From a virus, in the IMG/VR virus record IMGVR_UViG_3300011013_000009, positions 1 through 64,000 of that record: 64,000 nucleotides of DNA; one strand, 5' to 3'. Positions 20,222 to 27,648 of this stretch are shown one piece after another (position 1 is the stretch's first letter; each line of letters starts with the position of its first letter). The position numbers and the translations under genes were made by a program. The notes beneath the pieces are model-generated. The model was not told the origin of the DNA. It ran no database searches and worked only from the letters and a program-made list of their open reading frames with translations.

Positions 20222-20398
20222 ATGAGTAAAAAACAATTAAACGAATGGAATGATGATTCATTTAAAAAATTACCTAAGCGATGGACTAAACATTATAATA
20301 AACCTGATGGAACTGGTTTAACAGAGTTTGAGAAAAAGGGCGGCAAAGATATTCCAAAGAAGAAAACAAAAAACAACCCCAAAAAATTTAAATGGTAA
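20222..20398 (+). CDS. Tiny basic protein with leader-like start MSKKQLNE
   Basis: MSKKQLNE|WNDDSFKKLPKRW is a short leader variant ending L-N-E, followed by a Lys-rich 50-residue peptide (KKGGKDIPKKKTKNNPKKFKW). Such a basic packaged peptide could accompany DNA. Supported by promoter and by the leader site; no family recognised. Confidence 0.55.
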   Translation: MSKKQLNEWNDDSFKKLPKRWTKHYNKPDGTGLTEFEKKGGKDIPKKKTKNNPKKFKW

Positions 20399-20402
20399 AA
20401 TT

Positions 20403-21407
20403 ATGAAAAAGAAACAATTATTAAAAGAAAGATTTCAACAATTAGCTGGATTAAAAGAAATTAAAATTTTAAATGAAGAAATTCATCCACCAAAAGAATT
20501 AGCAAATGATCTAGAAAAATGGATTGGTAATTTCGAAGCAATTCCATTTGGATCGGGCCAAGTAAATTCTGTAAGAATTACTGATCCTGTTGATACAAGC
20601 AGTAGAGATATTTTACGCATCGATGGAAATGAAAAAGATGCATATTATGTAATTTGGCCAGGTAAAGATTTCCCAAAAGATCCGGCATTAGATAGTTATT
20701 TTACATCTACTCCTGATAATACATATAAACAACCACACGAAAAAATAAAAGCAGCAAATGCATTTGTATTAGTAGGCCCGAAAGTACAAAAAATATTAAG
20801 CCATGTATCTGCGTTATTAGGACCCAGCGAAGAAGAGGAAGAAGAACCAAGAGCATCGTGGTGTAAGCGAAATTTAAATTCAGATTGGTATTTTGATAAA
20901 TTAATGAATGGATTAGGATATTTAAAAGTTGGTGATTGTGGTGATGCTGTAGAAATAGCACAAGAGCATATGAATGAATTTTTACAAAAAGATTCGGGTA
21001 ACTCAGCTAATATAGTTCCTTTAAATGTAGATGGTAAGTATGGGCCAAAAACAAAAGCTGAAGTTCAAAGAGTACAAAAAGCAATAAATACTAAACCAGA
21101 TGGATATTACGGTAAAAAAACTCACGATGCACTTATAAAATTAATTAAATCTATGACAACTATAGTTAACGAACCTGAAGTAATAGATAAAATGGATATT
21201 CGTGACCCGAATAATGTTTTAGGTAAAAACAAGCCTGAACCAATTAAATTACAAACATTAGCTCCAGTAACATCAGCTGATGATTCTGAGTTTAAAGAAA
21301 AAACAAGAAAAAAATTATTTAAACGTAAAAACAAGAAATCTAAAAAATCTAAATCAACGCCGATATATGATATACCAAAAATGAAAAATAAAACATATGG
21401 TTTATAA
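20403..21407 (+). CDS. Leader-bearing protein with peptidoglycan-binding domain
   Basis: The start at 20403 gives MKKKQLLKERFQQLAGLKEIKILNEE, with L-x-E sites at LKE and LNE; an in-frame start at 20328 lies inside the previous gene and is rejected. Around residues 170-245 is a PG_binding_1-like domain (VGDCGDAVEIAQEHMNEF, LNVDGKYGPKTKAEVQRVQKA, PDGYYGKKTHDAL), which binds cell-wall peptidoglycan. The C-terminus is very basic (KKLFKRKNKKSKKSK). A packaged or ejected protein that anchors to the cell wall during DNA entry would fit; inference. Confidence 0.75.
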   Translation: MKKKQLLKERFQQLAGLKEIKILNEEIHPPKELANDLEKWIGNFEAIPFGSGQVNSVRITDPVDTSSRDILRIDGNEKDAYYVIWPGKDFPKDPALDSYFTSTPDNTYKQPHEKIKAANAFVLVGPKVQKILSHVSALLGPSEEEEEEPRASWCKRNLNSDWYFDKLMNGLGYLKVGDCGDAVEIAQEHMNEFLQKDSGNSANIVPLNVDGKYGPKTKAEVQRVQKAINTKPDGYYGKKTHDALIKLIKSMTTIVNEPEVIDKMDIRDPNNVLGKNKPEPIKLQTLAPVTSADDSEFKEKTRKKLFKRKNKKSKKSKSTPIYDIPKMKNKTYGL

Positions 21408-21409
21408 TA

Positions 21410-21595
21410 ATGCAAAAATTTTCTTTAATAAAGTTACATACATTCGATAATGAACCTATTTATATAAACAAAAAATATATCAAGAAAATATATCAAAATT
21501 CAGTAGGTATTATAGTGATACAATTATTAAATGAAGATTCTATTTTTACAAATGAAACTAGTATAGATTTATTAGCTGACAAATTATCAATGTAA
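21410..21595 (+). CDS. FlbD-like small protein (61 aa)
   Basis: The pattern IKLHTFDNEPIYINKKYIKKIYQNSVGIIVIQLLNEDSIF resembles the FlbD family (I-x-L-T-x-x-G-x-x-x-x-I-N-x-x-x-I-x-x-I), a short beta-rich protein found near flagellar genes and scattered in phages. No known activity. It sits 2 bases behind the peptidoglycan-binding gene. Confidence 0.5.
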   Translation: MQKFSLIKLHTFDNEPIYINKKYIKKIYQNSVGIIVIQLLNEDSIFTNETSIDLLADKLSM

Positions 21596-21608
21596 AGTTT
21601 TTTTACAA

Positions 21609-21621
21609 ATATTTATATAAA
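21609..21621 (+). promoter_or_regulatory. Late-type promoter motif ATATTTATATAAA
   Basis: Directly abuts the start codon at 21622. Confidence 0.6.
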
Positions 21622-22389
21622 ATGAGTGAAAAATATTTAAGAAATATTATAAGAAATCAATTATTAGCTGTCTTAAATGAACAAGAAATTGAAACTTCTC
21701 CTTTCACAGCAGCTGAAGAAAAGTTTTTAGCAAAATTTGCTGAACTAGGAACTACCTCATTGGGTATAATCTATTCGCCAAATGAAGTTGGAGTGCGTGA
21801 ATTTATCGGAAGAAGTGGGAAAGAACTAAATTTAACACCAAATGTATTAGCAAAGCTTCTTAAAGACAAAATAATTAGCATTATTCCATATGGAGGATAT
21901 GGAAGGAATGACGATTATACATTACAGTGCAACCTTCCACTTGATCAATTAGAAGGAATGAACTCAGGAACAGCAGAAGATGGTGGAGCTGATGGAGCTG
22001 AAGGAGCTGAAGCACCACCACCAGAAGGAGATTTACCTGAACCCCCGGAGGTTCCCGCAGGTCCGCCTGAAGAATCTGCAAGATCAAGCAAGGATATATC
22101 GAAATTATTGGTTTCTGAAGCAAAAAAATCAAAAAAAAAGTCCAAAAGTAAGGTTCATACCAAGAAAGCAAGGACATTAGGTCGATTACCTGGTGGTTAT
22201 GTGGTATATCTAGAACGAATTATTGAAATTTTAGGTCAAAAATTGCATACTTCATTAGAGAAAGAACATTTGGTGGCTGATATACTTGATAATTTAGCTC
22301 ATAATTTTGGTTTAACGCCACAACAAGTATATAAATCATTTATTTTTTATAGATCTCAAAATAGATTACAAAATGTTATTAAAAAATAA
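21622..22389 (+). CDS. Putative head/internal protein, leader-like start ending VLNE
   Basis: The N-terminal helix ends LLAVLNE|QEIE, an L-x-E site at residue 20. The body has an N-terminal folded part, a disordered Gly/Ala/Pro/Glu linker (about residues 112-155), a Lys-rich patch (KKSKKKSKSKVHTKKA) and a conserved-looking C-terminal helical domain (GGYVVYLERIIEILGQKL...FIFYRSQNRLQ). The basic patch suggests DNA contact. No named family recognised. Confidence 0.7.
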   Translation: MSEKYLRNIIRNQLLAVLNEQEIETSPFTAAEEKFLAKFAELGTTSLGIIYSPNEVGVREFIGRSGKELNLTPNVLAKLLKDKIISIIPYGGYGRNDDYTLQCNLPLDQLEGMNSGTAEDGGADGAEGAEAPPPEGDLPEPPEVPAGPPEESARSSKDISKLLVSEAKKSKKKSKSKVHTKKARTLGRLPGGYVVYLERIIEILGQKLHTSLEKEHLVADILDNLAHNFGLTPQQVYKSFIFYRSQNRLQNVIKK

Positions 22390-22446
22390 AATTATTATTT
22401 CTTGGAAATTACCTAAAAATTTTATATAATATAATAAAAAACAAAT

Positions 22447-22644
22447 ATGGGTTATTACACAGCAAAAGTCCAGTTAGAAGATGATTCATCTGGCAAAGTA
22501 AAAAAAGTAACTGAAATGTATCTAGTAGAAGCTATGTCAGTTACAGAAGCAGAAGCAAAAGTAGTTAAAGACTTTGGAACAACTGCATTTGATTATGAAG
22601 TCAAGGCCGTATCGGCAAGTAAAATCATTAAAATTATAGAATAA
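22447..22644 (+). CDS. DUF4494-like protein (65 aa)
   Basis: The pattern YYTAKVQLEDDSSGKVKKVTEMYLVEAMSVTEAEAKV...FDYEVKAVSASKIIKI matches what I know of DUF4494, a short Bacteroidota protein of unknown function (VKKVTExYLVdAxSxTEAEa). It supports a Bacteroidota host. One base overlap with the next gene. Confidence 0.7.
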   Translation: MGYYTAKVQLEDDSSGKVKKVTEMYLVEAMSVTEAEAKVVKDFGTTAFDYEVKAVSASKIIKIIE

Positions 22645-22931
22645 TGTATAAATTAGGAGAATCGGTTATTGTCACCGAAAGAAATAAGGACAAGTCAGAA
22701 AGACACCAAGTCGGTGTTATCATAAAACAAAGAAAAATCAAAAAACAGCCGTTTTATGATGTATTGTTAGAGACTAGGAGTGCTAGGATTATTTTAAATA
22801 CTGCTAGGTCAAATAAAACATTTATCAATAGGACACTTTCCGAAAAATTGTGCGAAAGTGGCGACATAGTCGCAACCATTCCATATCATTCTTTAGCAGA
22901 AGAAGATTTATTACCATTTATCGATTCATAA
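22644..22931 (+). CDS. Unknown 95-residue beta-rich protein
   Basis: MYKLGESVIVTERNKDKSERHQVGVIIKQRKI starts like a KOW/SH3-type barrel (GexViVt...GvIi), followed by a helical end with an acidic patch. It is linked to both neighbours by one-base TAATG overlaps. Function unknown. Confidence 0.7.
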   Translation: MYKLGESVIVTERNKDKSERHQVGVIIKQRKIKKQPFYDVLLETRSARIILNTARSNKTFINRTLSEKLCESGDIVATIPYHSLAEEDLLPFIDS

Positions 22932-23233
22932 TGGGCCGACCAAGATTACCAGAACTAGAAAAATTACAAAATCGTGTCAAGAAAAGATATCCTGGCGCAT
23001 TTTGTAGCACAAACCCATTTGGGGAGTATTATATTGATTGGAATGGTACAAATTTAAATAATACTTTTCTGTTAGATGATTGTGAGACTGAAGTAGAAGC
23101 TTGGAGACAGGCATCTATAACAGCTAAACACGAACAACATATTAATAGAACACATCCTATGAAACAATGGATGAATGAAGAAAAGAAAAATCAAAATAAA
23201 GAACGAATAACTAAAAGGATAAGAAAACAATGA
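22931..23233 (+). CDS. Unknown basic protein (100 aa)
   Basis: MGRPRLPELEKLQNRVKKRYPGAFCST... starts at an ATG overlapping the previous stop (TAATG); an in-frame start at 22850 would read over the previous gene and is rejected. A short beta part (FGEYYIDWNGT) and a Lys/Arg-rich helical tail follow. No family recognised. Confidence 0.65.
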   Translation: MGRPRLPELEKLQNRVKKRYPGAFCSTNPFGEYYIDWNGTNLNNTFLLDDCETEVEAWRQASITAKHEQHINRTHPMKQWMNEEKKNQNKERITKRIRKQ

Positions 23234-23622
23234 ATAGTATCAATCAGCCTTGGGCTATATCTGATAAATTTAGACATAAATACGGAACAATTTGGTCTGA
23301 TATGGATTTTAAAGTCAATGAAAAATTAACAAATTATATGTTTAAAACAGACCCGATGAACACATCAGTTGGGACATTAGAAATATGTGGTAAAAGTATA
23401 CCATTAAAATATAAACACTTAATATCATATACAAATACCATTTCAGAATTAGCAAAAGCATTATATTTTGAAAAAGATATATCAAAACATGATAAATTTG
23501 CAATTCCTATAGGAGCAAAAGAGTTTTATTTGAAGAAACACGAAATAGGAAAATTGAATGAAACTTTAGGAGATTCTTTGGCTTGTATAGTTAAAAGTTA
23601 CCAACTAGGACTATATTTATAA
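23230..23622 (+). CDS. Unknown 130-residue protein
   Basis: MNSINQPWAISDKFRHKYGTIW... overlaps the previous stop by 4 bases. It has a middle TLEICGKSIPLKYKHLISYTNTISELAKAL segment and an end KSYQLGLYL; probably a small alpha/beta domain. No recognised family. Confidence 0.65.
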   Translation: MNSINQPWAISDKFRHKYGTIWSDMDFKVNEKLTNYMFKTDPMNTSVGTLEICGKSIPLKYKHLISYTNTISELAKALYFEKDISKHDKFAIPIGAKEFYLKKHEIGKLNETLGDSLACIVKSYQLGLYL

Positions 23623-23625
23623 TAA
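23613..23625 (+). promoter_or_regulatory. Late-type promoter motif ATATTTATAATAA
   Basis: Overlaps the end of the previous gene and abuts the start at 23626. Confidence 0.55.
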
Positions 23626-24063
23626 ATGAACATATATGATAAAATATTAGTAAGTTTGCCGGAATATAATTTCTTTCGTGAACTACCAGATGTTGAAAAA
23701 GTACAATATCTTCTAGAAGTTTATGACATAGAAACAAAGCGTGTTGGAAATAGCATTGTTAATGGATTAAATAATTTTTTTGATGATATTCGTGAAGAAG
23801 ATGTTGAACATGGAATAGAATTTGATTCTATAGAATATGGCAATAAAAAAGATCGTGTTGATATCATGATTGATAATGAAAATATTGTTATAGAATCTAA
23901 TAGTTTAAAAGCATTAAGATATATAGCATATCGATTTGTTGATTCGGGCTATGTTATACTCAGAGACAAAAATACAGAAAAATTATTTCGAGCTGATAAA
24001 GTAACGAGGTATTTGCGAGTATATAAGATACTAGGGCAATCTAATTGTTTGTGTTATAATTAA
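23626..24063 (+). CDS. Unknown 145-residue protein
   Basis: MNIYDKILVSLPEYNFFRELPD... mixed alpha/beta with an acidic middle (DDIREEDVEHGIEFDSIEYG). No motif recognised. Has its own late-type promoter motif. Confidence 0.65.
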   Translation: MNIYDKILVSLPEYNFFRELPDVEKVQYLLEVYDIETKRVGNSIVNGLNNFFDDIREEDVEHGIEFDSIEYGNKKDRVDIMIDNENIVIESNSLKALRYIAYRFVDSGYVILRDKNTEKLFRADKVTRYLRVYKILGQSNCLCYN

Positions 24064-24069
24064 TTTTAT

Positions 24070-24306
24070 ATGAACCCACGAAATATTGTAACAAAATCTC
24101 CAACCGTAGAATATCAAGACAAAAGATATATTATTAACCGGTTAGTAAAAGAAGTAGAAGAAGAAGATCCAGAATATTGGAAATCTATTATTCCACATGA
24201 TATAGTTTTAAAAAAAGATGGAATGCTTTGGTTTCTTTATGAAATTACTGAGGTGTTCCCTATAGACATAAAACATGGCAAAGAAGAAGAAACAAAAGAT
24301 ACCTAA
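24070..24306 (+). CDS. Unknown 78-residue protein
   Basis: MNPRNIVTKSPTVEYQDKRYIINRLVKE... small alpha/beta, ending in a charged KHGKEEETKDT tail that overlaps the next gene by 32 bases. No family recognised. Confidence 0.6.
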   Translation: MNPRNIVTKSPTVEYQDKRYIINRLVKEVEEEDPEYWKSIIPHDIVLKKDGMLWFLYEITEVFPIDIKHGKEEETKDT

Positions 24307-24805
24307 ATATATTATTAACAAATTTTTAAAACCACAATTCAAAGTAGGTGATATAGTATTATATTCATTCCTAGGAGAAGGTGGTTATGGTAAAATTATA
24401 AGCATAAAAAATGAAAAAGCTGATCACAATGTTAGTTACACGGTTGAGGGGAATGGTTACAAATATCCTTGTGGCCTTAAGATTAAAGAACACAAAAGCT
24501 ACCAATTCGGATACATCTTATATGATGAAACAACAAATCATATCGGACCTCTTACAATCCCCAGAAGGAAAACTAATACAACAACAGATGATAGTAATAG
24601 CGGCAAGCGAACACCTAGAGATGGTAGCAAAATATTATCAAACAATGCCGGAGCCAGATTCGGGACAGAAAATGTTGATAGGGATATCATTACAGACAAC
24701 AGTATCCCAAATGATGAAGGCAGAAAAGATGATAGAGAGTCTTCGGAGCTCGAGTCTGCAATAGATAAACAGAAAGCTTTTTTGCGAGGATTTACTAAAA
24801 AATAG
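24275..24805 (+). CDS. KOW/Tudor-like protein with disordered C-terminal half
   Basis: After a basic start (MAKKKKQKIPKYIINKFLKPQ) comes a barrel-like segment FKVGDIVLYSFLGEGGYGKIISI, residues 25-90, typical of small beta-barrels that bind nucleic acid or protein. The C-terminal 80 residues are polar and Asp/Ser/Asn-rich. A second frame (24522-24764) overlaps exactly this polar half, so one of the two may have been overprinted on the other. Confidence 0.65.
   Translation: MAKKKKQKIPKYIINKFLKPQFKVGDIVLYSFLGEGGYGKIISIKNEKADHNVSYTVEGNGYKYPCGLKIKEHKSYQFGYILYDETTNHIGPLTIPRRKTNTTTDDSNSGKRTPRDGSKILSNNAGARFGTENVDRDIITDNSIPNDEGRKDDRESSELESAIDKQKAFLRGFTKK
24522..24764 (+). CDS. Possible overlapping gene (80 aa) nested in 24275
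   Basis: In the +1 frame, MMKQQIISDLLQSPEGKLIQQQM... encodes amphipathic helices with normal phage-like composition (many Met, Gln, Ile, Leu), while the host frame is low-complexity here. The segment has more G and C than its surroundings, as expected for doubly coding DNA. It could be an independent nested gene or be reached by frameshifting. No ribosome-binding sequence is evident, so it remains tentative. Confidence 0.35.
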   Translation: MMKQQIISDLLQSPEGKLIQQQMIVIAASEHLEMVAKYYQTMPEPDSGQKMLIGISLQTTVSQMMKAEKMIESLRSSSLQ

Positions 24806-24869
24806 GTTGGATTCTTGAATTTTATTTCTTATTATAATAATGTAATTAAAAATTTAAAAAAATAAAACC

Positions 24870-25352
24870 ATGAAAAAATTAATATTATTAGCAGGAATCC
24901 TTTTAGGATTATTTTTAGGATCAAAAGTTTTTGGACAACAATCAAATATTAAATATCCTAATATCGATAGTTTACAAACAATTGTATATGATGCATTAAC
25001 TAATTTTGATAAATATGAATATTCGTTATTGAATTCTAATATTCAAACAAAAGATACAATGTTATATCATTTTTTCGATGTATTTACTGGCAGTGGCATT
25101 TTTCTAGATACAATGGAGTCAAAAGAATGTATTAAAACTATGATTGATATAGATTTACAATCTTTTATAAAACACGATGATTATTATGTTACATTTTTAC
25201 CTAGAGATGATATGTTTTATAATAATGGTATAGATAAATGGGCGATTATTTCTAAAATGAAATCTGATATATATGACAATGTTCTATACGTAGAATTTTA
25301 TTTTAATTCTGCTAATCAATTTCATTTTGTAAAAGTTACTCATTGTAAATAA
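24870..25352 (+). CDS. Secreted or periplasmic protein with signal peptide (160 aa)
   Basis: MKKLILLAGILLGLFLGSKVFGQQSN is a classical signal peptide with likely cleavage after VFG or FGQ. The rest (about 140 residues) is mixed alpha/beta with two Cys-poor domains and no recognised motif. A phage protein exported to the periplasm could act in lysis or superinfection exclusion. It is followed by a bidirectional terminator. Confidence 0.65.
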   Translation: MKKLILLAGILLGLFLGSKVFGQQSNIKYPNIDSLQTIVYDALTNFDKYEYSLLNSNIQTKDTMLYHFFDVFTGSGIFLDTMESKECIKTMIDIDLQSFIKHDDYYVTFLPRDDMFYNNGIDKWAIISKMKSDIYDNVLYVEFYFNSANQFHFVKVTHCK

Positions 25353-25378
25353 TAATTATAGTTTATTATAACAGTAAG

Positions 25379-25399
25379 AAAGCGCTCAATGAGCGCTTT
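25379..25399. terminator. Bidirectional terminator between convergent genes
   Basis: A 9-bp stem (25379-25387/25391-25399) with an AAT loop lies between the plus gene ending at 25352 and the minus gene ending at 25426; T-rich on the right side, A-rich on the left. Confidence 0.75.
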
Positions 25400-25425
25400 T
25401 CTACATTTAACTAACAATAATATAT

Positions 25426-25983
25426 TTATGTTACATTATAAGACCAGCCTCTGTAGTCATTCCAATCATCAGCTCCTGACATATTAGGTGTTATATTTCC
25501 ACCTTGAGTACGTTTTATGTCTTGTATAACAGGCCATTTTCCCATTACTTTCGTAATGACATCCCAGTCTATTAATTGACTATTATCTTTATTACTACGT
25601 AAAAAGCTAACTAACGCCTGTGCTGGTACCATATCATGCATTTCTTTTGGTATTTTATTAACATCAAAGTAATTCAACAACCGACCTGCTGCGAACTTTA
25701 CATCATTTATAAAAAATTCATACTCGCTTTGTGAAAGATCAACTTCTCCTTGTGCATTTATTGAAGGAACCAATACAGCCTTTAAAACACCCGACCAAGG
25801 TTTCACAACGTGTTCTTTTTGTTTTTTTGTAAATCGATCATACGCCATATATTTTCGTGGCTTTCGGTTAAGAGTAGCAGTTTTTATAACTTGCGGCTCT
25901 CCTTTTTCTGGTGCTGTAGCTTGTTCAGAAAGATTTTTTGTTCCAAATCTTCTCATGTTCTCTTTTAAAATATTTAAATTCAT
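25426..25983 (-). CDS. Putative packaged protein, the only minus-strand gene
   Basis: The product starts MNLNILKE|NMRRFGTKNLSE|QATA, with two possible L-x-E cleavage sites, and so joins the leader family although it lies on the other strand. The 185-residue body contains a PWSGVLKAVLVPSI strand-helix segment and two helical parts; no enzyme motif recognised. Its own late-type promoter motif lies 27 bases upstream on the minus strand. Convergent with the 24870 gene. Confidence 0.75.
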   Translation of the reverse strand: MNLNILKENMRRFGTKNLSEQATAPEKGEPQVIKTATLNRKPRKYMAYDRFTKKQKEHVVKPWSGVLKAVLVPSINAQGEVDLSQSEYEFFINDVKFAAGRLLNYFDVNKIPKEMHDMVPAQALVSFLRSNKDNSQLIDWDVITKVMGKWPVIQDIKRTQGGNITPNMSGADDWNDYRGWSYNVT

Positions 25984-26010
25984 TTCGATTTCCTTATATC
26001 GTTAGTTTTA

Positions 26011-26026
26011 TTTATAATAAATATAG
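26011..26026 (-). promoter_or_regulatory. Late-type promoter motif on the minus strand
   Basis: Read on the minus strand this is CTATATTTATTATAAA, placed 27 bases before the start at 25983. It shows that the motif follows gene orientation. Confidence 0.65.
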
Positions 26027-26099
26027 AATAAAATACTTTTCATTATTTATTTGTATTCACAAAAAAATTCATTATATTAATAATAAATTGTCTATAGCA

Positions 26100-26113
26100 A
26101 TATTTATATATAG
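26100..26113 (+). promoter_or_regulatory. Late-type promoter motif ATATTTATATATAG
   Basis: Twenty bases before the start at 26134; back-to-back with the minus-strand promoter at 26011-26026. Confidence 0.6.
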
Positions 26114-26133
26114 ACCAAAAAAGAAAGGTAAAA

Positions 26134-26280
26134 ATGAAAGAAGTAATTAATTCATCATGGTTTAGAGCAGCATTAGCCGGAGGAGCTGGAGCTGCATTAA
26201 TGGTAACAGGTAACGTACTTTATGCAGGTATTGCATTTGGCGTTGGTGTTAGAGAATTGTTATTAGCATTCAAAAAATAG
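26134..26280 (+). CDS. Tiny Gly/Ala-rich membrane protein (48 aa)
   Basis: MKEVINSSWFRAALAGGAGAALMVTGNVLYAGIAFGVGV... contains two short hydrophobic Gly/Ala-rich helices. AAGGT lies before the start. Size and pattern resemble tiny holins or head-associated peptides; undecided. Confidence 0.55.
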   Translation: MKEVINSSWFRAALAGGAGAALMVTGNVLYAGIAFGVGVRELLLAFKK

Positions 26281-26291
26281 AAAGTTATAAT

Positions 26292-26471
26292 ATGTCAAAA
26301 TTACGTTATAAAGAAAAAATCACAGATGACATTGTTGATGCAAGAGAAATCATTCGAATGGTTGGTCGTGGAATTGAAAATGGAAACATTGATCCACAAT
26401 CTGCTATGATAAATTTAGCTGAAGCTATTCGGAAGTTGGAAAATGCAAAATCATTTGTTGATCGTGAATGA
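26292..26471 (+). CDS. Small helical protein (59 aa)
   Basis: MSKLRYKEKITDDIVDAREIIRMVGRGIENGNIDPQSAMINLAEAIRKLE (written in segments) looks like a compact two- or three-helix bundle of a kind seen before membrane proteins in marine T4-like phages. Overlaps the next start by ATGA. Function unknown. Confidence 0.6.
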   Translation: MSKLRYKEKITDDIVDAREIIRMVGRGIENGNIDPQSAMINLAEAIRKLENAKSFVDRE

Positions 26472-27466
26472 AAAAAGTTTTCCCATACATTGTATTGTTA
26501 GCGGCATTATGTTTAGCAACTAGTGCCGCTTACTACAGCGTATTCGGACTTAGCAAATTATTTTCCGCACAAACATTAGCTATTATTATAATGGCAGGTA
26601 CATTAGAGGTTTCAAAATTAATCACTGCTACTTATTTACACCGTTATTGGAAAAAATTAAATATACTTATTAAAATGTATTTAACTACGGCTGTTGTCGT
26701 ATTAATGTTTATTACATCTATAGGTATATATGGATTTTTGGTATCTGCATATCAAACAACCGCAGACCAATTAACTATAATAGATAAACAAATTGCAGTT
26801 ATAGAATTAAAGAAAGAAAGATTTAATGACCAATTAACTAGTTATAGTGCTGAAAAAGAACAGCTAGGAGAATCTATATCCGAACTATCAAAAGGATTAT
26901 CAAATAATGTAGTTCAATATAAGGATAAAGAATCTGGTAAAATTATAACTACTACATCTTCTTCTACAAGGAGAGTTTTAAATGATCAATTAGATGATTT
27001 TAAAGAACAAAGAAATAATATATCAATAAAAATAGAATCAATGACAGATTCAATAACAAAATTAGATTTACAAGTATTAGATATAGAATCAAATAGTGAG
27101 GCATCTGCAGAGATAGGCCCACTAAAATATCTATCAGAATTATTAGATAAACCCATGGACGAAATAGTTAATTGGTTTATATTAATTTTTATATTTGTAT
27201 TTGACCCATTAGCAATCATATTATTAGTATCAGCAAACAAAGCATTTGATATAGTAAATGAAACAAAATATAAATTATATGAAAAACAAGATGTTCAATG
27301 TTCCATTCCAGATGGATATGAATATAATACACCATACCCAATACCGGAGGAAATATTAAATGCCGAGGATAATCAAGAAGAAAATGTCGATTCCGTTCCG
27401 GAAGAGAAAACAGAGGTTAAAAAGAAAAAGAAACGTTTTAGGACAAATACAAAAGTTATATCATGA
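26468..27466 (+). CDS. Membrane protein with large coiled-coil loop
   Basis: The 332 residues show hydrophobic segments near 6-25, 33-50, 70-92 and 232-255, with a long heptad-rich segment (about 100-200) between the third and fourth. The tail is Glu- then Lys-rich (KKKKKRFRTN). This layout, membrane spans around a coiled coil, is common in unnamed phage proteins and suggests assembly or lysis at the membrane. It overlaps its two neighbours by 4 bases each. Confidence 0.65.
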   Translation: MKKVFPYIVLLAALCLATSAAYYSVFGLSKLFSAQTLAIIIMAGTLEVSKLITATYLHRYWKKLNILIKMYLTTAVVVLMFITSIGIYGFLVSAYQTTADQLTIIDKQIAVIELKKERFNDQLTSYSAEKEQLGESISELSKGLSNNVVQYKDKESGKIITTTSSSTRRVLNDQLDDFKEQRNNISIKIESMTDSITKLDLQVLDIESNSEASAEIGPLKYLSELLDKPMDEIVNWFILIFIFVFDPLAIILLVSANKAFDIVNETKYKLYEKQDVQCSIPDGYEYNTPYPIPEEILNAEDNQEENVDSVPEEKTEVKKKKKRFRTNTKVIS

Positions 27467-27624
27467 AAAAAGCAAAAACAAAAACAAGAGGGAATTATAA
27501 AAAAATGGCTTGTAAATATTGTGAGTCAATTGTTGAGCGAGTAGATTCGAACTCTGTCGCAGTTACATGTTCAAAATGTACTTTCAAATTATGTGAAGGT
27601 ATTGATTTGGATAGTTCCGAATAA
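27463..27624 (+). CDS. Zinc-ribbon protein (53 aa)
   Basis: CKYC (residues 17-20) and CSKC (36-39) with a basic N-terminus form a zinc ribbon; a further Cys follows (KLCEG). Coupled to the membrane protein gene by ATGA. Function unknown. Confidence 0.6.
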   Translation: MKKAKTKTRGNYKKMACKYCESIVERVDSNSVAVTCSKCTFKLCEGIDLDSSE

Positions 27625-27648
27625 TTTATTATATTATATATAAAAAAT

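Noticed and set aside
20328-21407. Longer start for the peptidoglycan-binding protein
   Set aside because: It overlaps the small gene at 20222-20398, and the ATG at 20403 gives the leader-like MKKKQLLKE start.
22850-23233. Longer start for the 22931 gene
   Set aside because: The extension is a shadow of the 22644 gene; the TAATG junction at 22929-22933 matches the style of neighbouring genes.
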